Assembly: GCA_017549125.1 (NCBI GenBank)
Contig: JAFYVL010000050.1
Location: 43,832 to 107,831, forward strand
Direction: 5' to 3'
Origin: Oscillospiraceae bacterium
GTDB lineage: Bacteria > Bacillota > Clostridia > Oscillospirales > Oscillospiraceae
Length of the DNA: 64,000 nt
The notes under the pieces were generated by a model. That model was not told the origin of the DNA, ran no database searches, and saw nothing but the letters and a program-made list of their open reading frames with translations. The translations under genes and the position numbers were made by a program. Of the stretch, positions 50,428-62,000 are shown one piece after another. Positions within the stretch are counted from its first letter, which is position 1. Each line of letters starts with the position of its first letter.

Positions 50428-53400
50428 TTATGACAGTTTGATTGCCAATGTCAGAGGATCGCTTTCCACTTGGTAGAACTCGATTGCATACACCCGGATC
50501 TCATAGGAAATTCCGGCTGTCAAATCAGAGATCGTAGCCTGATAAGTGGTGGGCAAGCTACCAGCATCGGTGGCAATGTGGTAGGGGGTTGTCAGGATCT
50601 GCTCGCTGACTACCTCTCCGGTTGCCTTGTCAACCACCGCAATGCGGTAGCCCTGTACCATATCACTAAAGCCAGCAGGTGCGTTCACCGTTGCGGCATT
50701 AAAGGAAATTGTCGCGGAGGTACTGGTTTGCTTAGTCACAGAAATCTTTGCACCGGAAGCAAACACAGGCTTGGCCGTGGCTTCTGCGCGGGTCTCATAG
50801 CCATAGGGCTTATCAGCAGGATCTGCCGCATCCCATGTCCAAACCGCACCGATCTGCTCACCGTCTGTATCGGTTTCATCCAGGAAACTCAAGCGGGTAA
50901 TACTGACCTGGCTTCCCTCCAGCTCCAGGATCAGACCCTGGACTACCTGTTCCCGGTTGCCATTGAGGCTGTAGGTATCTTCCACACGACCATAGTTGAT
51001 AGAAGGCACACTGATAGAGGTAAACCGAGGTTCATCATCATTGGAGGGCTGCCAGATGCTGCGCTCGTCGACAGATGTGAAATGCGTATGACCACTCAAT
51101 GTAACTACATTGGAATCATTCCACAGATCGTCCAAAGCAGTAAGTCCGGAGCCATGATCCACATTGGTGTGGTTGTACAGCAGACCTTCCAAATCGCAAT
51201 GCTGGAGATAGAAGAAAGGATTGCCGTTGCTGTCCTCACGGGCTGCGCCAATATAATCGGTGGCAGAATACTCCTCCAGATAATGGGCGCCTACAAAATA
51301 GTAGCCATTTACATTGGTCATAAAGCCGGGCGTAAATTCACCGAATGCCTCAGGCCAATAGCTTGCCTCAATCAAATCTAGATCGTGGTTACCGTAGATG
51401 ATAATGGGCTTAACGAATTCGCCTGTCAGATCATTGGTGAAGTTGGGGAATACCCGCAGCCAAATTTCTGCGAAGGTATCCATCAAAGCCTTCTTTTCTT
51501 CCAATGTACCATGGTCTACCAGGTCACCGGTGACCACAACAGCATCCACACCCATCAGCTTGTAGTTATTCAGGATTCTTTCCAGACGCTGTGCCTGACG
51601 GTTAACATCCACATAACCCTGGTTGTCATAGCCCAGATGCACATCGCTGATCACAGCGATCTTTGCGCTGGTTGCGGTTTCCGTTTCCAGGAACTGGGCA
51701 TTGTCCACATAGCCGTCAGCTGTGCTGTCTGCCAATACGCGAACCTTTGCCACCTTTGCAGGTGCGTTGGTCATGTCTGCCAGGTTAAAGGTGATCTTGC
51801 GATAGCCATCCCCACGAACAGAAGTGGTAATGCCCGCATAATCCTTGCTTTCACCGTTTACACCAAAAATGTAGGTATCGGATGTCTTTCCGCTGTTGTC
51901 CAGCAGCTGAATCTTCATCTGACCGGATGTAATCTTATAATCCAGGGTCACAGACGCATAACTTGCAGCGTGTGCGGAGAAATCGATGGCAGAGGAGGCA
52001 GGAATTTCCTTACCTCTGACGATCTCGCGCTCCCCTGCTACAGTTTGGATCTGATCGATATAACCGTTGGCAGCAGACCAATCGCCACGGATATACAACT
52101 TCTTCAGCAGGCTGGGCTTTCCATCCAGGTTTTCCTGATTGTTGGTCTTGGTCAGCGCATCAATATCCAGGGTAACCTTCACATAGCCGTCATCCAGCTT
52201 CTGGGTGGAAACACCGGGATAGGTCAGACAAGCGCCGTCTGCGTCAAAATTGTAATAGCCGTAGAAATGACTCCAATCCTCGCCGATAAAGCACACATGG
52301 AAATCACTATCATTGGTCACACAATACTCAAAGCTTACCTGGCTGTACACACCTGTACCGATATCCAGGGTCACATCACCGCCAGCGAACATGGGGATAC
52401 CTCTGTAAACCGTATCATCTTCCACAGGGGTGAATACTGCGCTGTGGACAGTACCGGAAGCCGCTGAGCTACCCAAAATATACAGACCGTTTACGGTCAC
52501 AGGCTCTGCAGACAGATTGCCCACATCACCGGTTCTGTTAACCTTGTCCATGTCGATGACAACATTGACCTTGCCATCGCTGAGCACCGTAGTGGTCACA
52601 CCGGTATAATCCTGAGTCTCGCCCTTGGCATTGAAGCTGAAGCTGCCGTAATACTTATCCCCTGCAGGATTCTTAAGGGCTACACCGAAGCTACTGCCGC
52701 TGTCAATGCTATAGGTAAAAGCCACTTCACCGTAAGCACCTTCACGGCAATGGATCACGGTTTCCTTACCTGCTGTGAAATCATAAGCCATATCGCCCTT
52801 TGCGATCACCTGCAGGTTATCGATATAGCCGTGGGAAGTATTCATATCGCCACGGATATACATTTTATCAACTGTAGCGGGGATATTGCTCAAATTATCC
52901 TGGCTATTGGTACGAGTCACCTCTACCGTCAGCAATGTGACACGGATGTAACCATCACTTAGCTTTTCGGTGGTAATGCCCGCATAATCGTTGGCTTCGC
53001 CATTGGTATCAAATTTGAAGTTTCCGTAGAATTTGCTCCAATCGGGAGATACCAGGTTCATCCAAAAGTGTTCACCGCTACCGATCTTGTAATCAAAGAT
53101 TACGGCCTCATAGTCTTTCGCTTCGAAATTGAATTGCTTATCCAAGCCTGCCTGCAATTCTTCACCACGGATCACATCCTGCACAGAGTCATCTCCTCCG
53201 TTTCCAGTCAGACAGCGAATGTTGTCAATGGTAGCATTGGCATCGGACCAGTCGCCACGGACAAACAGCTGTGCAATGGTTTCCGGTGCGTTATCGGCAT
53301 TGCTGGCGTTGTTGGTTACGGTAATCTTTGCCAGTTCCATGGTTACACGGATATAACCATTGCTGAGTTTTTCAAAGGTCACACCATCATAGCTGCCCAC

Positions 53401-56400
53401 GACACCGTTGGCATCCACCTTGATATAACCGTAATACTTTGCCCAGTCTGCCCGCAGCAGCGCCACATACATCTTGGTGCCGCTGGTGAACTTGTAGTCA
53501 AAGGTCACGATATCGTATGCGCCTTCGGTCAGATAAATGGACTGGTTGACACCTGCTGTCACATTGGCGCCGGGGGTCACGATCTCTGTATAACCGGAAT
53601 CGCCGTCCTCCTGGCTCTCATCCACCATCAAGCAGCGGATATTATCAACACTGCCTGCGGCGCTGCTGATATCGCCACGGACATACAAGATACCCACCGT
53701 TTCGGGAGCATTGTTACGATTATTCTGCCAGTTGGTAATGCCCAAATCAGCCAGTTTCAGGGTTACACGAATGTAGCCATTGGACAGTTTTTCAGCGCTG
53801 ACACCGTCATAATCCTGAACCAAGCCATTGGCATTGAACTTGAAGTAGCCGTAGAACTTTGCCCAATCGGCAGCCAGCAGGCATGCCTGCATTTCGCCGC
53901 CGTTGGTAATCTTATAGTCAAAGGTCACAACATCGTATGCGCCTGCTTCAAAGTTGACAGTGATACCCTTGTTGGCTTCAAAACTGCCGCCGGGGGTAAC
54001 GATCTCCGTATAACCGGAATCGCCGCCTTCCTCCTCATCTCCGCCTGCATCCGCTGTCATACAACGAATATTGTCAATGACACCGTTGGCATCGGACCAA
54101 TCACCACGGAGGAAGAATGTGGAAACAGTTGCAGGTGCATTATCTGTATTCCATACATGGTTCGTTCTGTTAATCAGAGCAAGATCCATTGTCACTCGGA
54201 TATATCCATTATCCAGCACCTCGGAGGAAATGCCCTGATAGGTTTCCGCCACACCATTGCCGTCCAGCTTAAACAAACCATAGAATTTGGACACGGTGGA
54301 ATCACCGATGCAGAACCACAGTTTTGTGCCGCCGGTAAACTTATAATCGAAGGTTACGGTATCGTAGGTGCCTTCTACCAGAGGAATGCTCATGGTTGTG
54401 CCGGCAGTAAAGCTTGCGCCGGGGTTCACAATGACACCGCTCTGGTCGTCACCGCCGTCCTCGCCGCCTCCCTGGGAAACGGTGTATTGGATATTGTCCA
54501 CATAGCCCTCTGCGTCAGACCAAGCACCACGGATGAACAGAGAATCGATCACATTGATGGGATTGCCTGTCAGCTGGGTAAGTTTGGGGATATCCAGGGT
54601 TACACGAATATAGCCATCGGTCAGCTTCTCGGTGGTCACACCGGCATAGCTGCCCTGTACGCCATCTCGATTGAAGTAGAAATAACCGTAGAAGTTATTC
54701 CAATCGCAAAGCATTGCCAAAGCGATCTTCTGACCGTCTGTAATGCGATATTCGAAGCTTACGGTTTCCAGCGCCTCCTGGGTATTCAGGGAGAACTGGG
54801 CATTTGCGCCCGCCATAAAGGCCTCGCCACGAATCACCTCTTCTCTGAGGATGTTCTCCACCTGCCAGCCGAGCATAGTCTCGTTGGCCTTGACCATGTC
54901 ACGAACAGCCTGCAGCTGGTTCTTGGTGTAGGACTTATAGGTTCCGTTGACGGACTCTACCATTTCTCGCAAGGTAACGCTATACTGAGAGCTTTCGATC
55001 ACAGTACCGTCAGAAAGCTTGATCCAGACAGATGCGTGAACAGGGGTCTGGCCAAAGTTCTCCACATCAAAGTTCTTGATCCGCAGAGTTATCTCGTCAC
55101 CGGATACGAACTGGTCAGCAGTTCTGCTTCTGGTGATGGGTGCATAGCCGTCCAGCCACAGCTTGTAGCCGTAGGCATTGTTCTCATCCAGCATAGAGCG
55201 CACCATCTCGTCACCGCAGAATACGGCCTTATAGCCAACACCGGTCACGGAAGGTGCCAAGGACTGCTTGGTAATACCCACATAGAAGCGGTGAAAAGTA
55301 TAACCCTTCTGGGTAGGAATGGAAATATAACGCTTTACAGAGCCATTCTTGTAGCTGCGGAAATGTGCCACAGGAACAACTGCATCACCGTTACCATCTA
55401 CTGCGGTAAAGTAACCCATCTTATCACAGGTGTACTTGTCGGTGGTAGCATCAATGGCATAAACCGCATAGCCGTTAGTCTCGATGGTACCGCTTAGGTC
55501 ATGACCGTTCAGATCCACATACAGATCCTCGGTCAAGGACAGATTCACGGTCTCGTCCTGTTCCAGAACCCAGTAGGGATCCTGGTCATTGGTAAACAAA
55601 GCATCCTCCATGAAGCTGACAATGTGGCTGGTCAGCACATCGTAGCCGGACTTGTTGGGGTGGACACCGTCATAGGTGTGGATACCGGCCGTTGCATCGA
55701 ACTCGGCATTAAAGGCCGCATTATCCACCAGATCCAGGCAGTGAACATTCCACTTGGCACAAGCCTGCCGTGCCAAAGGCGCAAAGTCATTGGAGAAAGC
55801 ATTGGAAGGATATCCGGATTGTACGCAAACGTAGTTCAAAATATAGAACACTTCTGCGTCCGGATAGGTGGTCTGAATGGTAGCAAACAGATGCTCCAAA
55901 GCGCCAATGGCGGTTTCGGTATTGAACTGGGTGGTACCCTCTGCAGACACGCTGCCCAGAGCAATATTTCTCCACACATCGTTCACACCGCCGTTGAGCA
56001 TCACAAAGTCCACCTCGGTTCCTGTTGGCACCCTGCTCAGCTGGGAGAAAATATCGTTCTTAGCCAGAGTTGCGCCGCTGACGGAAACATTACAGCCATT
56101 AACACCGTAATGCTCTGCCATCTCGCCTGCCCAGCCCTTAAAGCCAATGGCCTCAGAGATAGAGTCACCCAGGTACAGACCGTTGAGTCCGGAAACCATG
56201 GAGTCATACTGGACATTTTCGTACATGGACAGATTATCGATCACAATGCAGCGACCAACCTCCGCCGTATCAAAACTGAAGGAGAATTTAATGTAACAAA
56301 CATCTGCCAGATCCGCAGCGGTCTTGCCACTAGCCAGGCCAAACAGAGAGTTGACCTCAAAGGTCTGCCAACCGGTATCCTTCAAAATGTAGCTGTCAGA

Positions 56401-58974
56401 GGAGATCAGCTTCATATTGCTGTCATACAGATCCACATTGGCTGCCTTTTGGTTCTTTTGCAGAATGTCAAACTGCAGGGTGCTGTCGGTCAGGTCAATG
56501 GCCTTGGGCAGCTTGAAGGTAGCCGTTGCCCATGCGGTCTTGTCGTCTGCCGCATACAGGCGCAGGGCATACTTACTGTCCTTGCCCTTCAGGAAGGAGG
56601 TGTTCTTCAGATTGTAGCCGAAGCCCTCATTGCCAAAGGTGCCTTCCACGAAGCTTGCACCGTACAGCAGATCAGAAGCCGCCTCAGTTTCCTCGGTGGC
56701 ATTGTTCTTCACATCCACCACACGGAAATTATCCACATAAACAGTCTGGGTCTTGCCCTTGTTCTTTGCAAAATCAAAGGTAAAGCCAACCAAGGATACA
56801 TCCTGCAAGGTCTTACCGTATGCCAGCAGCTGGCTGACTGCATCCGCACCGATGGTCACGGTATACCAGCCATCGCCTGCGTCACACTCGGTCCAGATCA
56901 CGCTGTTTCCGGTCAAGGATTGCCAGCTGTTATCATACAGCTGCACACCGATCCGCTGTGCGCCGCCTTCAAACTTCACATCAAAGGCAATGCCCTTATC
57001 TGTCAAGTCAAAACGCTCCATTTGAGACAGGTTTAGCAACATGGAAGCATTTTCCGTCTGTGCGCTGCTGGCAGTAAATTTCCAGGAACGAATACTGTCA
57101 TTGCCATTGGTTTCGGTGCTGTTGTTATCAAAGCTCAGATTGCCTGTGCCGGACCAGTTGGTTGCGGCCTGGGCATAGGCCAAACGGTCAGAATTCTGCT
57201 CTGTTTGCTCAGTGCCACCACACAGCGAAAGCAGCGCCGGGGCAAGCTCCCGCATAACCAGCTCATAGCCCAGATCATTGCCATGAACACCGTCGTAGGT
57301 GTGCACGCCGTCCAGGGCAGAGAACTTTGCGTTGAAGCCGTCATTGTTCACCAGATCCACATAGGGAACATCCCATTTTTCGCAAAGTGCCTTTGCCAAG
57401 GGGGCGAACTCGTCACGGAAACGAACGCCGTCCCAATCGCTGTTATAGCAGATATAGTTGATCACAAACAGGATCTGCGCATTGGGGTAATTGGTACGCA
57501 GGTAGCAGAACATCTGCTCCATAGAACCTGCGGTGGTATTGGTATCAAAGCTGTTCACCGTGGCATTGGAAACAGAAATATTGCTGACGCTGCCCAGGTT
57601 GGCATTGCTCCAAATATCATTGACACCGCCGTTGAGTACGATGAAATCCACATCCGCATTGGGAATCTTGGATACCTGCTGGTAAATTCTGTCTCTACCG
57701 GTAATATTGGCATAGCTGGTACCACCCACACCAATATTGTAGCGGTTGATCAGATAATGCTCCTCCAACTCACCGGACCAACCCTTGTAGCCGTAGGAAT
57801 TGGTGATGGAGTCACCAATGAATACAATATTCTTATTCTGCAATGCGGTATAGTGAACATCAATATTCTCAATACGCACATTATCAATATAGAATGCACG
57901 GTCTGCACGGCTGGTTTCGTCCAGGAATCTTGCGGTAATTGCAATATAACGCACATCGGACAGATTCATGCCGGATGTCATTCCCTGCAGGATCGCAGGA
58001 CGGATCTGCGCCCACTGATCGGGTGTTGTCAGACTCACATTGTAGCTGATTTGCTGATTTTTGCTGTTGTACAGGGTCACAATGAAGCTACTGCTGCCCC
58101 GATATGCCAGCATATCAAACACCAGGTTCTTATGGGTCAGATCATAGGACTTGCCCAGATCGTATTTCACACGGAAGGTGTCCGTTGCGCCGGAAGCTGC
58201 ATAGAACTTATGGCTACCGGTACTTTGCTCACCGTAAATCACCTTGGTATTATTATGCTCATAGGCATAGGTCTTGCCGTCAGCGGTGTTTTCCACCACC
58301 GTGGCATTGGTAAGCAGGTCAGAAGCAGCTTCGGTAGCGGCTGTACCGACCTTGTGTTCTACCATGTGCATATTGTCAATGTAGATATTATGTGCCTGTC
58401 CCTTGGGGAAATAGAAGCTCAGGTACAGATACTTCACATCATTCAGGCCCTTGCCATCCAGCAAATAAGCCTTCAGAATGGAATTATCTACGGTGACGGT
58501 CTGCCAACCGTCACCTGTGAAGTTGATCTGATATTCCTTATAATTGGTATAATCGTGCAAGTACTCGCCATTGGAATTCATAGGCACGATGCCCACATAA
58601 TAGCTGGTCAGATCTGCTGCAGGATCTGTCTTGATATCAAACACCAGATCCTTGTTGGTCATATCATAACTTTTGTTCAGATTTAATTGCAAGCGAGAAT
58701 AACTGTTAACGCTCTGTGCAGTGGAAGAAAACCTCCACGAACGCAAACTGTTTTCACCGTTTGTCACAGTACTGTTGCTATCATAACTGAACTGACCGGA
58801 ACCACTCCAATTCCATGCGCTGGAAGAAAATGTTGCACCGGCCAGCAAGTCAGACGCTTGCTCAGTCTGCTCTGTTATCCCTGCAGCGGCAACTTGCTGA
58901 ACGGGCGGGATAAATCCAGCAACCATTACAAGTGCCAATACAAGCGACAACAGCTTTTTAAAGGTATTTTTCAT
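50428..58974 (-). CDS. Giant secreted multi-domain protein: two SGNH esterases, eight CBM-like repeats and a phosphoesterase, 2848 residues
   Basis: Signal peptide 1-30. CBM-like jelly rolls (~35-370); SGNH/GDSL domain 1 (~380-590: FIGDSITNS, NGGVNDIW, DGVHGNDLG); two more jelly rolls; SGNH domain 2 (~935-1130: YLGDSISEA, NGGVNDVW, DGVHPNKSG); the module shared with other giants (~1180-1385: GITKQSLAPSVTGVGYK); eight ~130-residue CBM-like repeats (~1385-2430) with VTFDYK, FYGYFKF, GYIRVTL and VRGDWS; calcineurin-like phosphoesterase (~2440-2720: ISDVHLG, TGDLVDHG, IYGNHD, SGHTHF); FN3-like end. Both esterases and the phosphoesterase keep their catalytic motifs. Extracellular; probably deacetylates and dephosphorylates a glycan while bound to it. 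No LPXTG or surface-layer domain seen. RBS GGAGG. Confidence 0.88.
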   Translation of the reverse strand: MKNTFKKLLSLVLALVMVAGFIPPVQQVAAAGITEQTEQASDLLAGATFSSSAWNWSGSGQFSYDSNSTVTNGENSLRSWRFSSTAQSVNSYSRLQLNLNKSYDMTNKDLVFDIKTDPAADLTSYYVGIVPMNSNGEYLHDYTNYKEYQINFTGDGWQTVTVDNSILKAYLLDGKGLNDVKYLYLSFYFPKGQAHNIYIDNMHMVEHKVGTAATEAASDLLTNATVVENTADGKTYAYEHNNTKVIYGEQSTGSHKFYAASGATDTFRVKYDLGKSYDLTHKNLVFDMLAYRGSSSFIVTLYNSKNQQISYNVSLTTPDQWAQIRPAILQGMTSGMNLSDVRYIAITARFLDETSRADRAFYIDNVRIENIDVHYTALQNKNIVFIGDSITNSYGYKGWSGELEEHYLINRYNIGVGGTSYANITGRDRIYQQVSKIPNADVDFIVLNGGVNDIWSNANLGSVSNISVSNATVNSFDTNTTAGSMEQMFCYLRTNYPNAQILFVINYICYNSDWDGVRFRDEFAPLAKALCEKWDVPYVDLVNNDGFNAKFSALDGVHTYDGVHGNDLGYELVMRELAPALLSLCGGTEQTEQNSDRLAYAQAATNWSGTGNLSFDNNSTETNGNDSIRSWKFTASSAQTENASMLLNLSQMERFDLTDKGIAFDVKFEGGAQRIGVQLYDNSWQSLTGNSVIWTECDAGDGWYTVTIGADAVSQLLAYGKTLQDVSLVGFTFDFAKNKGKTQTVYVDNFRVVDVKNNATEETEAASDLLYGASFVEGTFGNEGFGYNLKNTSFLKGKDSKYALRLYAADDKTAWATATFKLPKAIDLTDSTLQFDILQKNQKAANVDLYDSNMKLISSDSYILKDTGWQTFEVNSLFGLASGKTAADLADVCYIKFSFSFDTAEVGRCIVIDNLSMYENVQYDSMVSGLNGLYLGDSISEAIGFKGWAGEMAEHYGVNGCNVSVSGATLAKNDIFSQLSRVPTGTEVDFVMLNGGVNDVWRNIALGSVSAEGTTQFNTETAIGALEHLFATIQTTYPDAEVFYILNYVCVQSGYPSNAFSNDFAPLARQACAKWNVHCLDLVDNAAFNAEFDATAGIHTYDGVHPNKSGYDVLTSHIVSFMEDALFTNDQDPYWVLEQDETVNLSLTEDLYVDLNGHDLSGTIETNGYAVYAIDATTDKYTCDKMGYFTAVDGNGDAVVPVAHFRSYKNGSVKRYISIPTQKGYTFHRFYVGITKQSLAPSVTGVGYKAVFCGDEMVRSMLDENNAYGYKLWLDGYAPITRSRTADQFVSGDEITLRIKNFDVENFGQTPVHASVWIKLSDGTVIESSQYSVTLREMVESVNGTYKSYTKNQLQAVRDMVKANETMLGWQVENILREEVIRGEAFMAGANAQFSLNTQEALETVSFEYRITDGQKIALAMLCDWNNFYGYFYFNRDGVQGSYAGVTTEKLTDGYIRVTLDIPKLTQLTGNPINVIDSLFIRGAWSDAEGYVDNIQYTVSQGGGEDGGDDQSGVIVNPGASFTAGTTMSIPLVEGTYDTVTFDYKFTGGTKLWFCIGDSTVSKFYGLFKLDGNGVAETYQGISSEVLDNGYIRVTMDLALINRTNHVWNTDNAPATVSTFFLRGDWSDANGVIDNIRCMTADAGGDEEEGGDSGYTEIVTPGGSFEANKGITVNFEAGAYDVVTFDYKITNGGEMQACLLAADWAKFYGYFKFNANGLVQDYDGVSAEKLSNGYIRVTLKLADLGITNWQNNRNNAPETVGILYVRGDISSAAGSVDNIRCLMVDESQEDGDSGYTEIVTPGANVTAGVNQSIYLTEGAYDIVTFDYKFTSGTKMYVALLRADWAKYYGYIKVDANGVVGSYDGVTFEKLSNGYIRVTMELAKITVTNNASNADNAPETIAQLFVRGDWSDANATIDNIRCLTGNGGDDSVQDVIRGEELQAGLDKQFNFEAKDYEAVIFDYKIGSGEHFWMNLVSPDWSKFYGNFKFDTNGEANDYAGITTEKLSDGYIRVTLLTVEVTRTNSQDNLSNIPATVDKMYIRGDMNTSHGYIDNLQVIAKGDMAYDFTAGKETVIHCREGAYGEVAFTYSIDSGSSFGVALKNPAGDKYYGSFSFNAKGETQDYTGVTTTVLSDGKVNVVIDMDKVNRTGDVGNLSAEPVTVNGLYILGSSAASGTVHSAVFTPVEDDTVYRGIPMFAGGDVTLDIGTGVYSQVSFEYCVTNDSDFHVCFIGEDWSHFYGYYNFDADGACLTYPGVSTQKLDDGYVKVTLDIDALTKTNNQENLDGKPSLLKKLYIRGDWSAANGYIDQIQTVAGEREIVRGKEIPASSAIDFSAHAASYASVTLDYKITSGQMKIQLLDNSGKTSDTYIFGVNGESKDYAGITTSVRGDGYRKITFNLADMTNAPAKVAKVRVLADSTADGYVDNAQFLETETATSAKIAVISDVHLGYDNQGYVDVNRQAQRLERILNNYKLMGVDAVVVTGDLVDHGTLEEKKALMDTFAEIWLRVFPNFTNDLTGEFVKPIIIYGNHDLDLIEASYWPEAFGEFTPGFMTNVNGYYFVGAHYLEEYSATDYIGAAREDSNGNPFFYLQHCDLEGLLYNHTNVDHGSGLTALDDLWNDSNVVTLSGHTHFTSVDERSIWQPSNDDEPRFTSISVPSINYGRVEDTYSLNGNREQVVQGLILELEGSQVSITRLSFLDETDTDGEQIGAVWTWDAADPADKPYGYETRAEATAKPVFASGAKISVTKQTSTSATISFNAATVNAPAGFSDMVQGYRIAVVDKATGEVVSEQILTTPYHIATDAGSLPTTYQATISDLTAGISYEIRVYAIEFYQVESDPLTLAIKLS

Positions 58975-59053
58975 ATTGTTGCCTCCTTAATTTGAGGTCG
59001 TAAGGCGACCATAAACTGCGAAGAAACGGGATCACTCCACAATGAACTGTACA

Positions 59054-62000
59054 TTATCCACCATTGCCAATTTTCGTCAGACAACGAATGTTATCAATGG
59101 TGCCGTTTGCATCGGACCAGTCGCCACGGACATACAGCTGTGCAATGGTATCCGGCGCATTGTCTGCATTGTAAGCATTGTTTGTAACCGTAATTTTGGC
59201 AAGTTCCATGGTTACCCGAATATATCCGTTATCCAGCTTTTCAAAAGTAACGCCATCATAGCTACCGGACACTCCATCAGCATCCAGTTTGATATATCCA
59301 TAATACTTCGCCCAGTCTGCCTGCAGCAAAGCCACAAACATCTTGGTACCGCTAGAGAACTTATAGTCGAAGGTAACCATATCATATGCACCCTCGGTTA
59401 GATATATAGACTGATTTGTACCCGATGTAAACGCAGCACCGGGGGTAACAATTTCCGTATAGCCGGAATCTTCGTACTCATCATCCACATAATTACCGGT
59501 AATGCAGCGGATATTGTCAACACTGCCTGCGGCACTGCTGATATTGCCGCGTACATACAGAATACCAACCGTTTCGGGAGCATTGTCACGATTATCCTGC
59601 CAGTTGGTAACGCCCAAATCAGCCAGTTTCAGGGTTACACGAATGTAGCCATTGGACAGTTTTTCGGTGCTGACACCCTCATAATCCTGAACCAGACCAT
59701 TGGTGTTGAACTTAAAATAACCATAGTATTTTGCCCAATCGGAGGAAAGCAGACATACCTGCATTTCACCGCCGTTGGTAATCTGATAGTCAAAGGTCAC
59801 AACATCGTATGCACCTGCTTCAAAGTTGACAGTGATGCCCTCATTTGCAGCAAAGCTTCCACCGGGTGTTACGATTTCAGTATAGTTCTCATCGTTTCCG
59901 CCTTCATCGCCGCCGGCTTCACCGTTCCAGCAGCGGAGATTAGAAATTGCACCGCTGGCAGTGGTCCAGTCGCCACGAATAAAGAGCATTCCAATCGTAT
60001 CGGGGACATTATCCCGATTGCCGGCATTGTTGGTTACCTGTACCTTGGAAAGATCCAGAGTGACACGCATCTTGCCGTTAGACAGTTTCTCTACCGAGAT
60101 GCCCGCATAATCCTGGATTGTACCATTGGCGTTCACCTTGAACAGACCATAGAACTTGCTCCAGTCAGACTTGAGCAGACCAAATGCCATCTCTCCACCA
60201 GAGGTAAACTCGTAATCAAAGCTGGCAAAGTCATAGGTACCTTCCTCAAAATTAATCTGAGCATTCACCCCTGCTGCAAAGTCGATACCGGGACCAGGAA
60301 CCTCGACTGCACCGTTGACGCGGATATCCCGGATTTCACCGGCTGCATTGCCCCAGTCACCACGGATAAACAGCATAGTGATCAGCTTGGAGGGTGCGCC
60401 TGTAACGGCTGTTATATTTTCCACATCCACAGTGACCCGTACATAGCCGTCAGAAAGTACTTCTGTGGTCACACCATCATAAGCGCCAACGGTACCGGTG
60501 GCATTGAACTGGAAGTAGCCGTAATAGGAACTCCAATCCGGCAGCAATGCCAGATAGAAGTTATCACCGGAGGTGATCTTGTACTCAAAGCTCATTTTGG
60601 TAACAGGCTGGGTATGATTCAGATTAAATGTGGCATTCTCTCCGGCTGCAAATGCGCCGCCCTCGAAAACCTCGATGGGCTTTTCAGGCTCAAAGCCTTC
60701 GATGATCTCAGGCTCGGGGATGGATTCCATCCACTGGGGCAGGAATTCCATGATCAGCTCATAACCTGCTACATTGGAATGAACCGTATCGGTAGTATGT
60801 GCACCGGAGTTGCTGTTGAACAACTGGATAAAGGGCTCCGTTTCCGGCAAGCTCAGACAGGATACGCCCCACTTTTCGCAAACCGCTTTTGCCAGAGGAA
60901 TAAATTCATTCAACCATTTATCGCTGCGCTGATAGGTAATGATATAACCGATCTTCGCTGTGGGGAAGCGACGCTTCAGCATACTCAGCAGCTGCTCAAA
61001 ACCGCCAATGGCTGTGCTGTCATCAAAGGAGGAAGGTGCTGCGGTAACAGGCAGATCGCTAACGGTACCAAAGCTGCTTGCGCCCAAGTACATATCGTTA
61101 CAGCCGCCGTCCAACAGGATATAGTCAAATTCTGCATCCTCCGGAACATTCTTCAGCTGTTCCTTGATCTGATAGCCAATATTGGAGAATGTAGTGCCAC
61201 CCACGGAAACATTGGTGCGGTCCACACCGTAGCGCTCCTCCAGCAGGCCGGCCCAACCCTTAAAGGGTTTGGAAATAGAGATAGAGTCACCCACATACAG
61301 AGCAGATGCGCCCTTCAAGGCAGTATCTACGGTTTCATAGGGGGTGATGGTCAGATTATCCAGGTAGATCTCACGATCCATAGAGGTATCCGCATCAAAG
61401 AAGAAGGTAAATGTGATATACTTCACATCTGCCAAGCTTTGGCCCTCTTCCAAATACTTATACAAATCTACCTCAATGTGGTTCCAATCCAGCCAGTAAA
61501 TATTATCCATGTACACATTGTCCACAGTATTGCCCTGGCTGTTCTGCAAGGAAACTTCCATGGTCACCAGGCTGGACACACCATAACGATGAATATCCAG
61601 GGACAATGCCTGCTGGGTCAGATCATAAGACTTAGGCAGTGCATAGCGGACGGTTTTCTTCTCTGCCACACCTGCTTTGGCGGTAAATTTATGAGAATAC
61701 AGGCTTGTGATACCTGCCACCTTTTCGGTGGTGATCTCCGGAGTGATGGTAGAGTGTTCTGCTACCACGGTGGACAGGGCAAACAGGTCGTTAGCCTTTT
61801 CTGTTTCCTCGGTTACGGAAACAGCTTCCCACTTCAGGTTATCCACATAGGCGGTATAGCCACCGGGAATTTCAACAGCCACACGGATCATTTCTGCCGG
61901 ATTGGTATTTGCAGCATCCACCTCAAAACCCAAATCAGAGGCAGCTGCCCAACCGTAATACCAGCCGTTACCCATATCTTCCAAGGTGAAGATGCCGGTC

